From NCBI GenBank assembly GCA_029706075.1, contig JAINUG010000033.1, positions 1,426,001 through 1,490,000 of the forward strand: a stretch of DNA of 64,000 bases, given 5' to 3'. This stretch comes from Aldrovandia affinis. Lineage: Eukaryota > Chordata > Actinopteri > Notacanthiformes > Halosauridae. The position numbers were made by a program, and so were the translations under genes. Positions within the stretch are counted from its first letter, which is position 1. The number at the start of each line of letters is the position of its first letter. Below are positions 1 through 63,776 of the stretch, one piece after another. Under the pieces are notes generated by a model that saw only the letters and a list, made by a program, of their open reading frames with translations, did not search any database and had not been told where the DNA came from.

Positions 1-29999
<29,999 letters not shown>

Positions 30000-31945
30000 T
30001 CCCCACTGCCCACAATGCACCTCAGGACCAACTGCAGGAAGCTCCACCGGAGGCCCCACTGCAAGGGAGCCTCATCCCGCATAGGGAAAATTAACCAATG
30101 AAGTTTTCTTTTTTTTAATAGTAGTATTTATGTTTTTAAGTATTGTTTAAGTATTTTAATTTGATTAACACAAGATCATGATACAAGGCTTGTTTTTGTC
30201 TGCCAGAGTTTGTTCTGCAATTCTTCCCCCACAAGCTAGCAGTATTTTGAGTCTATACAGTGCTATTTATTCCTTACTGAACAAATGGATATCCCATCAG
30301 ATACATCCCTGCCCAAGCGTTTCTTCTGATACATTCTCCATTTTTTTAAATTCCCTGAAGAATAATCCCCATGTATATGTAGTGTTCCTGTTCTAACCCA
30401 GTCTGTCATGGTAGCCTGCGGTGTCAGCTGGATTTGACAGAGGGGGGTTTGTGATCCATATGGAGATGCTGTGTTCTTGAAGTGTTCATTGCAGGAGACA
30501 CAAAGTGGTATGCGTGGCCAGTGTTCCATTGGAAGCATTTAAACGTGGGGGAGGGGGGTGTAACCAAGGAAACATTCTGTGCTATTCAGTGAGTTTGGGG
30601 CTCATTCCAAAGACCTTCCCTTTTACCAGGCCCAGTTATGTGTATTTCCCCCCACAAAGCACATCAATTACAGTATGTTGCTTTAATTTGCCATTATGTG
30701 CATTGGTTCCCAATACGTTTTTCAGTTTTATGTGTTTATTGGGTGAATGTCTCGTTGCCAAAAGTGCAATTGTCATACTGTTTTTTTTTTTTTTGCTAAC
30801 TGAAGTATGCAGACACATGTTTAAAAATGGTGCAGCCAAACCGGATGCTTTATCATCATGACTACTTGTCCAAAAAAACATCTAATCATTTTTCACATAG
30901 TTCAGTGCACACAGTAAATACCAAATTGTTTTACTGTTTCAAATGGTTTCAGCTCTGTAAATATGAACTTAAAAGGTTCATAACTTGGCTAACAGGGGAT
31001 TCCTGTTCACATTAATATTCGCACTCATTTGTTTTGGCTAAGGCTCCAAGTAGCTTATTTGCTGACAGAGGGGAAGGAACAGACTGCTTTTTTTGGTTGC
31101 TAATTTTTCATCCCTGCTTTTTTTGTTGGGAAGTGATTATTTGTGTTTAGCTTGTATTAAGTAAATGTGTACGTTTTCTCCCTGTCATAATCGCTTAGGC
31201 AGTGAAAAACATGTTAAAAATATCACTATGTTGCTAATATTATTGAGTGAAATATTCTGCTGCCTACTCACGGCATTATTACTGTAATGGAGAGCGAGCA
31301 CACTGGAGAGAGAGGGACATAGTAAACGCTATGTCCATACCTGCTAGAGCCAAAGTGTAATACTTTTAGTTGTCAATAAGTTTGAAGGATATAGTTTCTT
31401 TGAAGAATCTTTAGATATGATTATATTCAAGCCTAAGTATATATTTTATTAAACATGGAGTTTGATTTTTATTATAACATTGAATGCACTGTAAACTAAC
31501 CAAAGTGCAATATGTTTTTGTTAGTTATTATTCCACCAAATAAGCCTCACTTTAAGCCTCATATGGTTTTTATTTGGAGGGAGTATACCAAAATGGACTT
31601 GATCACTGGAAAAACGTATGAATCTTTAGCAGTTTCCAGTGTCCTGCTGCAACTTCAAATCCAGAGCAATTTTTCCCCCCAGAGTGGTCACTTTACCTTT
31701 TATATACTTGTCATTGACTGTTAATCAGGTACAATCAAATCTATATCCTTTTTATTTCCTAGATATATTTTAATGTTCAGTTCCTGTATACTTTGACTGC
31801 AATATTATTGTCTTCTTCCTTTGTCTTTATTCATGGGACTTGGAAGTGTATTTTGAGTAAGGAGTGAGCCTGAAAAAAAAAGTTTCTCAAAGCAGATGGC
31901 ACCACTGTTGTACATAAGAGTCTAATAAACACATTTTCTTATACA
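30000..31945 (+). other. STK10: STK10 3' UTR
   Basis: AT-rich, mostly repeat-free sequence after the stop, with poly-T near 30,780 and several ATTTA-type stretches. It is inferred to end near 31,945, after the AATAAA at 31,924. No transcript evidence is available, so the end is an inference. Confidence 0.65.
31924..31929 (+). terminator. Poly(A) signal AATAAA for STK10
   Basis: A canonical AATAAA in the context TCTAATAAACAC. About 40 nt downstream is a GT-rich element (AATGTGTGTTGTGAATG), the usual arrangement for cleavage and polyadenylation. It is the best-placed signal downstream of the stop. Confidence 0.6.
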
Positions 31946-32638
31946 GTCTTATTTCTTTCAGGAATTAATGTGTGTTGTGAATGCATAGCAGTTATGATTT
32001 ACAGCTTCTCCCGACTATACAGTCTTCAACCAGCCCCCCCCAATAACGAGGTCCGATTTTACCACTGTAGTTATGTTATGCATGAAAGCATAATCATATT
32101 CTTTAAAAAGGTTAGCAGTACTTAAGTGTCTGTGCCGATTGAAGTTTCTCAAGCCAGACTCAGGGTCCATCACCGTGGCTTTGGCAAGAATCTCTCTGGA
32201 GCTCATAGATTGATGCACACACAGCCTTGAGCTATTTGAAATGTTTATTAACTTTATATAAAAGAAATAATACAGGGGGAAAAAAGTCAGTGAAGTATTT
32301 TGAAATTCATCAAAATAAGTGAGAACAAAAGCTGATTACAATTATGGTGTCTGTCAAGAGAAGGTTCTCCAGCATGTCTTTCAGAGTATGCCACCCAATG
32401 GCATTTTGCTCATATTCAATATACTAAGAGAGATGGCTTTTCAGAGAGCAAAGAAACTGATACTATCAGATAAAATTTGTCTGGAGGGATTGTTACCTTT
32501 TAATGTCATGGACAAATCTGAGTGCCTTCAATCTTTATTCCTTAACATAGGTTACTTACGAAACTGGAACTTCTGATGCCTCCAGACACTGCAAATGTAT
32601 TTTCTTCATATTTCAGACGTGGCTATATATATATATAT
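31946..32638. other. Intergenic spacer
   Basis: About 0.7 kb of AT-rich sequence between the inferred STK10 3' end and a Tc1 element. Minus-strand AATAAA (plus TTTATT) occurs near 32,244. The small frames 32,015-32,218 and 32,319-32,576 show no recognisable similarity. I see no gene. Confidence 0.5.
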
Positions 32639-33035
32639 AGTCGTAGACAAAAATATTGGCACCCTTGCATGCATGCACACATATATATTTATATATATTT
32701 CCTCCAGACAATTGTTAAAATAAAAACATATTTTGGTGTCCACATATTTATTTATTTGGTTTGCAGTGGAACAAAACAAAAAAGCTGAATAAAATTCGGA
32801 ATCTTCGCTTATTCCACACAGAAATCTTAAATGGACTGGACCTTATTATTGGCACCTTCTAGAAGTTGTAAGACATAATTGGATTTCAAGCAGGTGATTC
32901 TCCTTTAATTAGTAATTGAACTCACCTGTGGTGAGTCACAGGTGCCTGCAATATAATAATCAATTATTCAACCAGTTTGAATGGAGAAAAGTACTCATTC
33001 TGCTGTTTTGTGTCACTGTGTGTACTACACTAAGC

Positions 33036-33545
33036 ATGGAGAAAATAAAGGAAAGCAGAGAATTGTCTGAGGAGCTCAGACAGAAGATAGTAGCCAAGCA
33101 TGGACAATCCCAAGGCTACAAGTCCATCTCCAGAGACCTTCATGGTCCTGTGTCTACCGTGCACAATGTTATCAAGAAGTTTAAGGCCCATGACACTGAA
33201 GTCAATCTCCCTGGACGTGGCCAAAAGGGAAAAGTTTATCAAAGATTGCAGCGAAGGATTGTTCAAATGGTGGAGGAAGAACCTTGTACAATTGCAAAAC
33301 AGATTCAAGCTGACCTTCAGACACAAGATACAATAGTTTCAACTCTCATCATCTGTCGCCAACTCAATGAAAGGGGGTTCTATGGTAGGAGACCCAGGAC
33401 GACCTCACTGCTGAGAGAGAGACAAGAAAGCCTGGCTGGAGTTTGCCAAAACACACCTGAACAAGCCAAAATCCTGCAGACAGATGAGACCAAATTAGAG
33501 CTTTTTGGTAAATCCCTGGGTTTTCGGGACTGTGGCTCACCCAAG
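33036..33545 (+). pseudogene. Tc1 transposase, N-terminal half
   Basis: Begins MEKIKESRELSEELRQKIV, with a first helix-turn-helix (YKSISRDLHGPVSTVHNVIK) and an LPGRGQKGK linker. A second HTH region and the first catalytic aspartate in QTDETKLELFG follow. After that the Tc1 reading is lost. The other DDE residues are absent from this copy. A longer open frame starts upstream at 32,916, but family similarity starts at 33,036. Confidence 0.85.
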
Positions 33546-34112
33546 GCTGCGGTGATGGGAATGTGAGTGCAATCTATTGCACCAATCACTCTCAGGAATC
33601 CTATGAAAAAATTACACTGCACTTAATATGCAACAGTAAATTTTGATAACTATAGTCAACTAATGTAGGCTACCTGCCATTTCATAGCAGATGTTTGCTC
33701 AGGTTCTCCGCATCACCAACAGAATACGTACATGTACTGGTGGCTAAAAAACATAGGGCAATACATACGATTTGCTACACAGTGATCGCATGGCTTACAC
33801 AAGTGGCATTTGCACGACATGTGGCTCTAGAAGCTTACAAAGATACACTATTCCCTCCGTGGAGAATCTGTATCTCTGATATAAAAAAATTCAGATTAGA
33901 CAATTCTCTAGGAATGGTGAGGCCATTTTCCAGAGAGCTGATTGGTGAGGGGGCCTGAACTTAACCTACTCCAGAGCAGGTTAGGTTTGCGGCATAAGTT
34001 ACCATGGTGATGTAACCCGGTTAAAAGTGAGTCACAGTCATGAGACTAAAAACCCAGGGTTAAGCCCAAAGTTAGCTCGCTAACCCATTAATCCTGCTTC
34101 ATGAGACAGGCC
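33545..34112 (-). mobile_element. PIF/Harbinger fragment nested in Tc1
   Basis: On the minus strand at about 33,553-33,622 the translation reads GFLRVIGAIDCTHIPI, the first-Asp motif of Harbinger (HARBI1-like) transposases. Nearby at about 33,690-33,730 is YSVGDAENLSKHLL-like wording, also Harbinger HTH type. The plus-strand right end (CCTGCTTCATGAGACAGGCC) resembles a Harbinger terminal repeat. The left terminus is not recognisable, so the insertion is rearranged or truncated. Junction positions are approximate. Confidence 0.65.
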
Positions 34113-34432
34113 CCAGATCTCAATCCCATTGAACACCTGTGGAGAGATCTGAAAACAGCAGTTGGATAAGGCACCATTCAAATCTGAGAGAACTGGAGCA
34201 GTTTGCAAAAGAAGAGTGGGCCAAACTGCCAGTAGAGAGGTGTAGGAATCTCATTAATGGCTATAGGAAGCGCTTGATTGCAGTTATTTTCAAAGGCCAA
34301 AGGCTGTGCTACCAAATATTAAATCTAGGGTGTCAATATTTGTGGAGTCCAAATACCTTTGTCAATTTCAACTTATTTTAGAGAAAGGTTTTTGAAAAAT
34401 GTGCAAGGGTGCCAATATTTCTGGCCACGAAT

Positions 34433-37067
34433 TTATGTGATCCTTCATCCTTATTGTAATATGAATGAACCTGTATATAATGTTTTGAATTATATTTTAA
34501 TTATTTAACCTAAAACTAATGAAAACGCATAACTTCCTGTTCATCTTACTGAAACTACAATCTCCCAAAGTGCATTTATTCCCCTCTTGTCCACAACAAT
34601 GCTAAAACCACGCATTGCAGTGAAAGAGGCAGTGGGAAAAAAAAAAAAATGAATCACTTTCCTTGTCTAAAATGTAATACGCATTGATGCTATTCATTAC
34701 TGATGACAGGACAACCATGCACACAAACCATTAGACCCAGCATTGCAACAAACTCAATATGATGGAATACGTGAGAAACCCTTTTAATTTGCGGAATAAG
34801 ATCTCGGCTGCTTCAAAATTGTCTACTGATATTTTTGGTCTGGAAAAAAGCAACAAAAAAAAATTTGAGGACAAGCTTGCCTTTACCTTACAACAGTGTC
34901 ATAGCAGTTAGATTGAACACAGTACATAGATTGTCTCATGTACAAACAGGGATCATAAATAATTTATATGATCCAATATTTCCCATTTAGAAAAGGTTCT
35001 CAACCTGTTTTCAATGTCTGTCCTGTTTCATCACAAACGTATCATGTACCTGACTATTAACCTCCATTTCTTGCCTTCTTCTCAATCTGCACTTTCACAT
35101 CTTTATGTCCAAATCAATTTGAATTTAAAATACACAGATATCAAGTTTTAGGTATCTATTGAAGGGATGCGCGGACGACATGTTGACAGCAACGGCGACA
35201 ACATTTGCGTATAAAACCTTCAACATTTCCAGTCAAAGTTGCTGGAATGCCAGCACTTTCATTTAAATATTTGAACTTTTAGGACCTGGGCATATGAGAG
35301 CGGCTTTCACTCAAAAGCCTTGAGGTTTCTGAAAATACAATACTATAGTTTTACATTTAAATGCACTGCATGTTTTATTGGTTATCATATGACGTGCCAT
35401 TAGTGGAGAAACAATGGAGGCCAATGGAACGTATCCATTAGATACAAGCATTGTTGTCAATACGATGAGCAGAATGCTCCTTTTCAAATGGGAGAATTTT
35501 GTAAATGTGAGGGAGAAATATCAGCAAAATAGAAAATGGTGTCACAGCAACCAGGAGCATACCAAACCTTTTCAATGTCCTCAGTTCCAACATATGCTAG
35601 TTGGAAGCAACTCCTGCCAGGTCAGTAAATCTGTAGGGATTTACTGACCAGCCAATCGTTTCTGCAGATCACGCCTTTCATCAATTCTGCTTTCTCCCAC
35701 GGACGACCCACAGTCCAAATGTCCTGGCACAAAGCAAACACAAGTGATAAAGAAAAAGGACTTCATTCCAGAAGTATAAAAAGAAAATTTAGCGTTGCTA
35801 TAACAAGCTTGAAACCAGTCAAGCGAACATCAAAACAATTATAAAATGTGAATATTTGAGCACCTTTTCTGAGATTCAGTGTACACACCGATTCTGATTT
35901 CTTGCATCAGAACACACACATCTCACGAGAACTATTTCACACAATATTATTGGGGATACCATTAAATTCAGGTATAAAATATGATACTTATGTAAAAGTG
36001 AGGTAAAGATAAGCCCCTCCCACAATTCTATCACGGTAGATTCCCTGGGGAGGAAGTTTGTAAAAAGACCATGGAAATAAAAAAATAAAATAAACGAAAC
36101 CTTACTATGAAATTGGGTTGATTATCAAACGATATGTGTAAATTTGTGTTTATCACCCTCATCACCCAAAAACTTTCGAATAAGTTGATGTAAACGCTGA
36201 ACCATGGAAACTCAGGCCTTTGCATGTCAGTTGTGCACTATGCTTTTCAACAGCACATGACAGCACACATCTAAAAAAATAAAATAAAATAAAAAGCCAG
36301 AATGCATGAACCTGAACTGCTGGCCGAGTTGAAAAGTGCACATCTGTAATTCTCAAAAATCACTTGTAACAAAAATATGCAGCTGTAAAAAAAAGTTATT
36401 CACAAAGCATAATGACAAAAGTAAAAATAAGTGAAATATTAGCACTTAACAGTACTTGGCCAAAGCTCTCATTGAAGTTCTCCTGTGGTTAGTTTCCACC
36501 CAAAACATTTTCTCTGGTGTTTCCAAGTACTTTGATTTGGCAGTCCAGTTCGGAATACTCTTATTCCTTTGTTCCATTGCATTGTCAGTTACAAATGTCC
36601 TCATTACACTTCAGTTATAGTGATATATATATACTGACGAAGACAACCTTGCTTGCATATATTGAAGCTTGGAACACTTATAATATACTGAGGCACAATA
36701 TTATGGAAGGCATGGAAGACACATATATATTGCTTGTCTACTACAGCTTCTGTGATACAGATTATAAAATTACATTATAAACTTGTGTAATATATGGCAC
36801 ACAAGGTGTATGATATGATCTAAAAATGGTTTTGTTCCAATGAGGCTCCCTACCATCGTGACTAGAATCTTTCTTCAGTCCCGATTAACACTGTTAAAAA
36901 AACAGGATCCAATAATACCTGCTTATAGGGCTGTTCCTTTCCTTTCTAACTCAAGCTTGAAATGAATGGAATGTATTAAAATGCTACTATTAAGGTACCA
37001 CCTATAAATTAAAAAAAAGCAAATTAAATATATAGTAAAAAAACAAACAAAACATGGAGATCACTAA
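34433..37067 (-). other. SH3PXD2B: Probable SH3PXD2B 3' UTR
   Basis: AT-rich sequence downstream of the SH3PXD2B stop on its own strand. The human gene has a multi-kilobase 3' UTR (recollection). Minus-strand AATAAA candidates (plus TTTATT) occur near 35,374 and 34,574, and another beyond the Tc1 near 32,244. I cannot tell which is used. No repeats or other genes were recognised here. Confidence 0.5.
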
Positions 37068-57169
<20,102 letters not shown>

Positions 57170-60100
57170 CTGAAACAAATACAGGAAATGCATGTTAAGT
57201 ACAACCAGCTCAACATTGTCTCACCTTTTTGTGTCACTTATGGCTTTAGAGGCAGAATTTTCCATTCATTATCCATTTTAGTCAAGCACAAGTAACCAAA
57301 CATTTTCACACATCAGCTGCTCATGCTGAATAAGAACAAAAATGATCATACATGACATCCAAATGTAGGAATGAGGAGGGCATGAGGTAAACTTAATTAG
57401 AGACACCTCTGATATTCTGACAAAGCTAATATAAATTCCAGAGATGTCATGTCATTATAACATGAATGGTTGAGTTGCTAAATCAAGTCTAAGTTCTCCC
57501 ATTTGAAATCAGCAATTGTTCAGTGCTTTCACGTTACCACTATGCCATCCACACCCGCACTGCAGCTGAACCATGTGCATGCCTCCCATACACTCACCTG
57601 CAAGCCAGTAGCCATTTTCCACACTATAATCCACATGGTGTGCTACAGGATAGCTAGCCCCGACTGGAGGAGAGGGGCATCTTCCACTGATAACAACTAA
57701 TAACCTGTTGGTTCGTGGTGAGTAGCTTCTAGGCACTTCTGCAGAGGTAACCTGTGGATCCCTGAACATCCGGTCATAGTCTTCTAATAACAAAGCCCAT
57801 TGAACTAGCAATGTCTAGACTACAGGCTTCACCCTACATTTATGGCAAGTGCCTTTTTACTGACTGAACCTACAAACGATAACTTAATCAATGTACTAAA
57901 TACTCAATGTATTCCTCAAATAAGAATCTGAACAGCTAATGGGGGCATAAATAATAATGTAAGGGGTAGGCTTCCAGTTTCCACAACCCTACACAAATGG
58001 ACTTGAAATCACTTGCTTTTCTCTGAATAATGTAAAAGTAAAACTGCTTAGCTCGGCAACCTGAAAACATTTCTGTGGCCACATATTTCCATAATGGGCT
58101 TGAGGGACTTACCTCCTCATTACCGATTATTGATATGGTCATTGAGAATAAATTGCTTTCACAAATTAAATATTTGTGAAAGCAACAGGACAAATGTGTC
58201 CCTCAGTGTTGCTGACCAAGAGAAACTTTGAAAGTTCATTGTAAAGGATGAAGCAAGGCATTAGAAGGCATAGTCAGGTAAAAACTCATTAATAACATAA
58301 CTTAGAGCAGACTGACAGCACAAAAGAGCTCACATAAGCACATGGCAAATAGCTGGGTTTTTTTCTCCACTCTGTCAGGAATAAATCATTTTGGAGCGAA
58401 GTCCCTATACAATGATAAATACAGATTTCTTTCGGGCCGAAGAAAGTCAATCGCCAGGCTGCCCACCGTCCAAGCCACAGAAACAATAACATGAAAATCG
58501 AACACAATCGGCCTCCAAAAGCTTACATTTTATGGTGTTCAGGAAGTTTGGGGGCCAATGGTGATTTACCAGTTCCTTTCAACTTTTTGTGTGTCTGTCC
58601 TTACAGAGGGACAGAGAGCTGCATGTAAAACATTAACCCCTGACCAGTAATAGAACATGGCAAAATGACTCCAGCTTCAAAAGATATCTCCTCATCAAAT
58701 GGCTTATGCAATTTGTTGGAACGAAATAGGCCAGTTTGCTTAGGGCAGATGGAATGAAACGCTAGCGTATCCTGAGGAGGGATCTTGTTGCTCACCACCC
58801 CCTCCAACTGAACTTTGAATGGCCACAGCTCACTCGAACAGCTAAAAACTTCCTGAGACGGGACTTTTTCAAACTCTGTTCATTCCAGATGTTTCAGAGC
58901 GAGAGGGTCTGTTAAGACTTCCCTTGCCACATTACAAAGAAGATTTCATTTCCCCCCACATCCGTCAGCCCGATCTCCGCTGCTGACTCAGGCTGGCCGG
59001 GGCAGGGGGAGAGGGAAAGCGAGAGCGAGCAGGGAGTGACCCAAAGCGGGTCTGCATGCCTCTGCACTTCTACCAACACGCCCAGATGAAGAACAGTCAC
59101 ATTAGAATGTCCAATAAATGTTAACTAGCACATAAAATCTAACGCTGCCTTATCCTGACGGGCATCCAGACACAAAAACAACAAGTCTGCTGTTCATATA
59201 TGGTAAACAAAAGGAATGCTGGCAACAGCCTCGGCCTTTCCTTGGCTGCTCGGTCCAGACAGTGGGTCCTATGAACAAGTAAACGTGTTTTAATTTCACG
59301 TACAGGAAACCAGCTGTCGGGGAGGGAATGAGCATTAGTTTAACCCGGGACAGTGGAGGGTCGGGGGGTATGACTCAAAAGCAATGAGGGAAAAAAGGCG
59401 CTCGCGCACATTCATGAGATCGGGTCATGGCAGCATTCTGAATGTTCCAGAAAAACACAGTACAACGCTCTTTTTTCTTTCTTTTTTTTCTTTTTCTTTT
59501 AACCGTGCACCAACCAGCTTCTGTAGGTTATCTTAGGCTTTAGTGATTAGGCTTTACAACAATCAAATAATTCAATCTATGAATAATTAAGAAACTGTTT
59601 TTGTATTCCAAAAATTCTAACTTTAGATTAAAAATGTTTGGCCTTTGACAGATTGTAAGTACAAGAAGGTTTCAATGTCACAGCTAATTTGTATCTAGCC
59701 CACCCTTCCAGGTTTTCTCAGGTCAAAAGAAATGTGTGCTCTGTACACTGTGCTCTTTCACAAGAAATAAACAAAATAACTGAACTAAAAATATAAAATG
59801 GCAGCCTCTGGACCAGGGTTTTCCAGAGCACTGCAGACTTACTGGCAACTCAATAACTCTCCATCTGCAGGGTATCAACGGGCTTCTGTACCTACAGCAC
59901 TGACATCATCTACACCAAGGTGGGGAAATGGCCTCCCTTTGCTCTGCCCATCTCATCACTACCTCTCTGTGGGCCTTTGCAGGAAACTGGTTAATCATGT
60001 GCCCTCAGCTCTCAGCAAAACACATTCTCTCAACTTGCAGAGAAGATGATTTGATCGAGACATTTTGTAAAAGCTTTTTTTTTTTGGTAACAAAGACTTT

Positions 60101-61147
60101 ATGGTGTGCTGAGAATGAATGCCGGTAAGTAAACGAATACATTTTTTTATTACTCCAAAATGTGAAAACGGAGTATGAAGGGGAAAAATAGACCAAATTA
60201 AAGCTTTGCAAAAGACTTCTCAACTGCTATCTAATCTAATCACAAAGTTATCCAATACAGACACACTATACCTCAGACAGCCACATGGGGATATTGTAGC
60301 AGGGCAGGTATATTTGGCAAAATAACTAAGGGATAAAATCAGTTCTCTTTCATCAAGCAGTACATCTGCTATCACTTAATTCGCTTGACTGTTTACAGAG
60401 AGAGCTAATAAATTGGGGAAAGAATGGCATGAACAGGCAGGACTGAGGGTTCTGTAATTACAGGTTCTTCTGCTCAAATCGCTGACTGACTGCTGACTCA
60501 TTCACTTATAGCCACTTGTTAAACTGTTGTGAAAAGCACAGGTATGTACCCAGCACATAGCAATTTCAAGCAGCTTTCTTTTTAGAACCAGAGGTAAATA
60601 CTTCTGCCTGAAGTAAATTGAAGATTCCGTTTAAAGGACTGACACACACACAACTTCAAGTTTAAAACACACAGATAAGCACAATAGCAGCTCATATTAT
60701 ATTAGTATCTGAGGTAAAGGGAGATTTACCTATTGAAGGGAAAGTGAAGCTTCATGAACCCCAAAATGGGTGGAGCTGCCAATGACTCACTGACTTGAAC
60801 CAATCAGTGTTCAGCAAGGGAGAACAAAGTCTTTTGAAGGGTTCATACAGGCCAGTGATTGACAGAACACTGATGTCTCCACCCAACCACACTCTTATCA
60901 GTAGATGGAGCTTGCAATCCCCCTGGAAATACAAATGCTGTTGATTGCTTTCTTTCATAAAACTGAGGAAACATTGTAGACAATCATTCTCAAATGTTAT
61001 CCATCCCTGTCTGGACTGAAATTCTGAAGACTGGTTTCATCATGTGAAAAAGCAGAAATACTAACCCAATAACCCAAGCTATTAAATGGGGGGTATTTCT
61101 ATTCATGAAAATTGTTAAGAGGACTTGATTGAAATTGAAAGAAGAGA

Positions 61148-61520
61148 GGGCCTCCGATAGCATAACGGTCTAACACACTCGTTTATGAGTGTGAGCTGCC
61201 TATCATGGTCGCGGTTCGAAACCAGACTGTACCAGACCGGCCCTGGTGGGGAGCCCTGATTGGGGGTGGTGTTTGGCTGTAGATTCCAGGGGGAGGGGGA
61301 AGGGTGAGCCGGCACAAATTAGCTGAGAAGCGAGTAAGGGTGTCCCCAGAATGTGGGTGGGCAAATTCCGTCTCGAAGGAAGCAGGGTTCGCTACCCTCT
61401 GAGAATGAGCTAGCTCGTAGAGACGGCCGGCGAGTTCGTGTGGGGAGGGCAAATCAAAATAAATTGAGGGTATAATTGGCCACTAAATTGGGGAAAAAAT
61501 GGGAAACAAATTTTTAAATA
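61148..61520 (+). repeat. Long tRNA-derived SINE, copy 2
   Basis: Head GATAGCATAACGGTCTAACAC (A box) and GCGGTTCGAAACC (B box), then the body shared with 44,799-45,184 (GTGGGTGGGCAAATTC, GAAGGAAGC, GTGTGGGGAGGGCAAATC, GGCCACTAAATTGG) and an A-rich tail. The B box is better preserved than in copy 1. Confidence 0.85.
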
Positions 61521-62263
61521 AATTGAAAAAGGAAATTTGACTTGGCTCATAAGTGTGACTTAATTTGGCCTTGCATGGTTATATGCCCTTGCTGAGCTGA
61601 CAGACGGACCAAAACTGTACCTGTCAGACGGCTAGTATAGACACTCATCACTCCATCTCTCTTTGTGTCCTTAGCCTACCTAGAGGAGGCCCAACGGCCT
61701 TCTTGCAAGTACAATGGTTTGAGCAGAAACATGTGGATTCAAGATGGCCACCGTCACCTCATTGGATGCAGAGAAAGTGCTGAAAGTACATTCAGAAGCT
61801 GCTCACGGAGCACACTGCTGACCTGGAGGGACTAGAACAGAGCACATGCACAAAAGAGGAGGATATGAACAAATCCTAAGCCCTCACAGAAAAAAAACAC
61901 TTCCGTGTTGCTTTGGGTTTAACTGGCTGGATTTCCCCCAACTGACTCGACACTGCTCACTCTAAGATTGTGGTCTTGTGTAGAGACAAAAAAAATAGAC
62001 AGTTTAAAACTATCTGCACACTTAAATACTATAAACACACCAGTGGTTTTAAGCCATTGACACCGCATAATGGTTTGGTACTGGCAGGAAGTCTTTGGCA
62101 AATAAAAATTTAGCTAGGTCTGTCATATTATTAATAAAAATGTAATAATTAAAAACACTTACAGGGACAAAAATGGGATCATACAAATGTATCCTAATAT
62201 GAACCATCTGAGGCTAGCTGAATTTGTCAGTTAAATAATGGCTATAAAGACAAACTGAAATAC

Positions 62264-62350
62264 ATGAGTCTTTACAGCTTGCCAGGTCAGGTAGTAGAGG
62301 CAGAAACACTTGGGCTATTCAAGTGCAGGCTAGATGCAGTACTAGATATT
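62264..62350 (+). mobile_element. Possible LINE reverse-transcriptase C-terminal scrap
   Basis: The frame reads SLPGQVVEAETLGLFKCRLD, resembling the WNSLPxxVVxAxSLxxFKxRLD ending of CR1/L2/Rex-type LINE proteins. Only about 25 residues match and the rest of the frame does not, so this is tentative. Confidence 0.35.
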
Positions 62351-63697
62351 CTCTGCCAGGGATGTGCACGCTGGGCAACTGCGACACCTCGGATAAGGGT
62401 ACTTAAACTCTCACTTGCCGTTACTGAGTTGAGATTTGCTGGGTACACGCTGTCGCAGCGCCTTCATGAATCTCCCCTTGCCCATTGTAATAAAACCTTT
62501 TCAATTGGAAAGTGGTCACCAGTGTGTTACTTCGCCGGTCCTGACTTCCACAAAGGGAGAAGATTCCTAACAGACCTGTGTATAGATTTGGGTTGTATGT
62601 GACAATTTTTTTGTATGGCTACTGTAGAGGTTGACGCATTGCCTATGGGCTTGTCTACCTTCAGTGAATAGCACGAGTCTATTTTATTTTTAACGTAATC
62701 AGCAAGTCTACTGCATATACTCTCTCCTCATCTGACAATCTAGAAATCCTCCAAATAAATTACTTGTTTATGAATTATACCTCCCTCTGCCATAAATTCC
62801 CTGTATAAAACGTTTTTAGGACAATCAAGTTTCTTAAAGAGTATGTTAAATGATATCCATAGCTGACATTTTTGCAGTAATCTTACAGTAACTTCTTAAT
62901 TTCCCTTTCAGGTACTGCATCAGAACTTGATTTCATTCGAAATGTCTGTCTGTTAGTGTCAGGTGTGTAAACCTCTTTTTCAACTAGAAAAATGTAGCAC
63001 TCTGGATGTAGTGTTCTGGAAATTCCAGTCAATCCTACCATCCATTGTTTAAGATTCCATCAGAAGTCATCTCAATTTGACACTAATTACTCATACATTA
63101 TGATATGATTTCCTTGCTTATCATGCACTCTATGGAGGGCACAGATATAAGCTATCTGGTGGTAGAAAATAATGTAACAGAACAGAATAAAATAGAATCA
63201 GGGTAAAACAGGTAGTCTGATTCTCGTGGCATTTATTGATCTTACAGAAAGTGGTAAGTGATCTTTGCTCTTCAAAGTGTGCCCCACTTTCTGCTCCAAA
63301 CAGAATTGTAAAAGTCTCACAAATATTTCAATAGGAACCTATCACAAACTACCCGACACCCACACAAATGAATGGAAAATGAATTCAAGACAAATGAATG
63401 GAAAATCTGAGCTAAGTGGCTTGGGCCAAGAAGCACGAAAACCAGTTTATGTACCTCTAGAAAAAATCCCTGTTACATGCAGCAAATGTGAAAAATTTGC
63501 AAACCTTGGTAGCCACATTGGGTGAGAATTGTGACCTTGGGCAATGGAAAGTATTTCATGCACATCTAGGCATTATGAGCAATACATGCAATTTCCTGGA
63601 AAATATGAGGAGAGTATATGAATGGCAGTCATACTAGGTATGGCTTTGGACCTAGTAGAAATAGGAATAGAATGCTGTAGTGTCATAGGAAGGGAGT

Positions 63698-63776
63698 GAG
63701 GGAAGGAAGGAAGGAAGGAAGGAAGGAAGGAATTAATAAATAAATGAATGAATGAATGAATGAATGAATGAATGAA
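63698..63776 (+). repeat. (GGAA)n and (AATG)n tetranucleotide repeats
   Basis: About eight GGAA units (63,698-63,731) followed by an AATAAATA transition and about eight AATG units (63,741-63,775). On the minus strand this yields FIHSFIHS-type spurious protein. Confidence 0.9.

Larger units (their letters stand above)
32639..34432 (+). mobile_element. Tc1/mariner element, interrupted
   Basis: Terminal inverted repeats are visible: left AAATATTGGCACCCTTGCA and right TGCAAGGGTGCCAATATTT, with surrounding similarity. Between them lies a plus-strand transposase broken by a foreign segment at about 33,545-34,112. Tc1 sequence resumes at 34,112 as SPDLNPIEHLWRDLK-like wording followed by a degraded C-terminus. 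The central DDE core is missing, so the element is not autonomous. Confidence 0.88.

Noticed and set aside
32015..32218. Minus-strand 67-codon frame between the genes as a UBTD2 or EFCAB9 remnant
   Set aside because: The translation shows no ubiquitin-like or EF-hand wording.
57509..57811. 100-codon minus-strand frame as a possible SH3PXD2B exon 3
   Set aside because: It lacks the expected KFFDLQ...RIIPFLPG wording and has no matching acceptor and donor phases.
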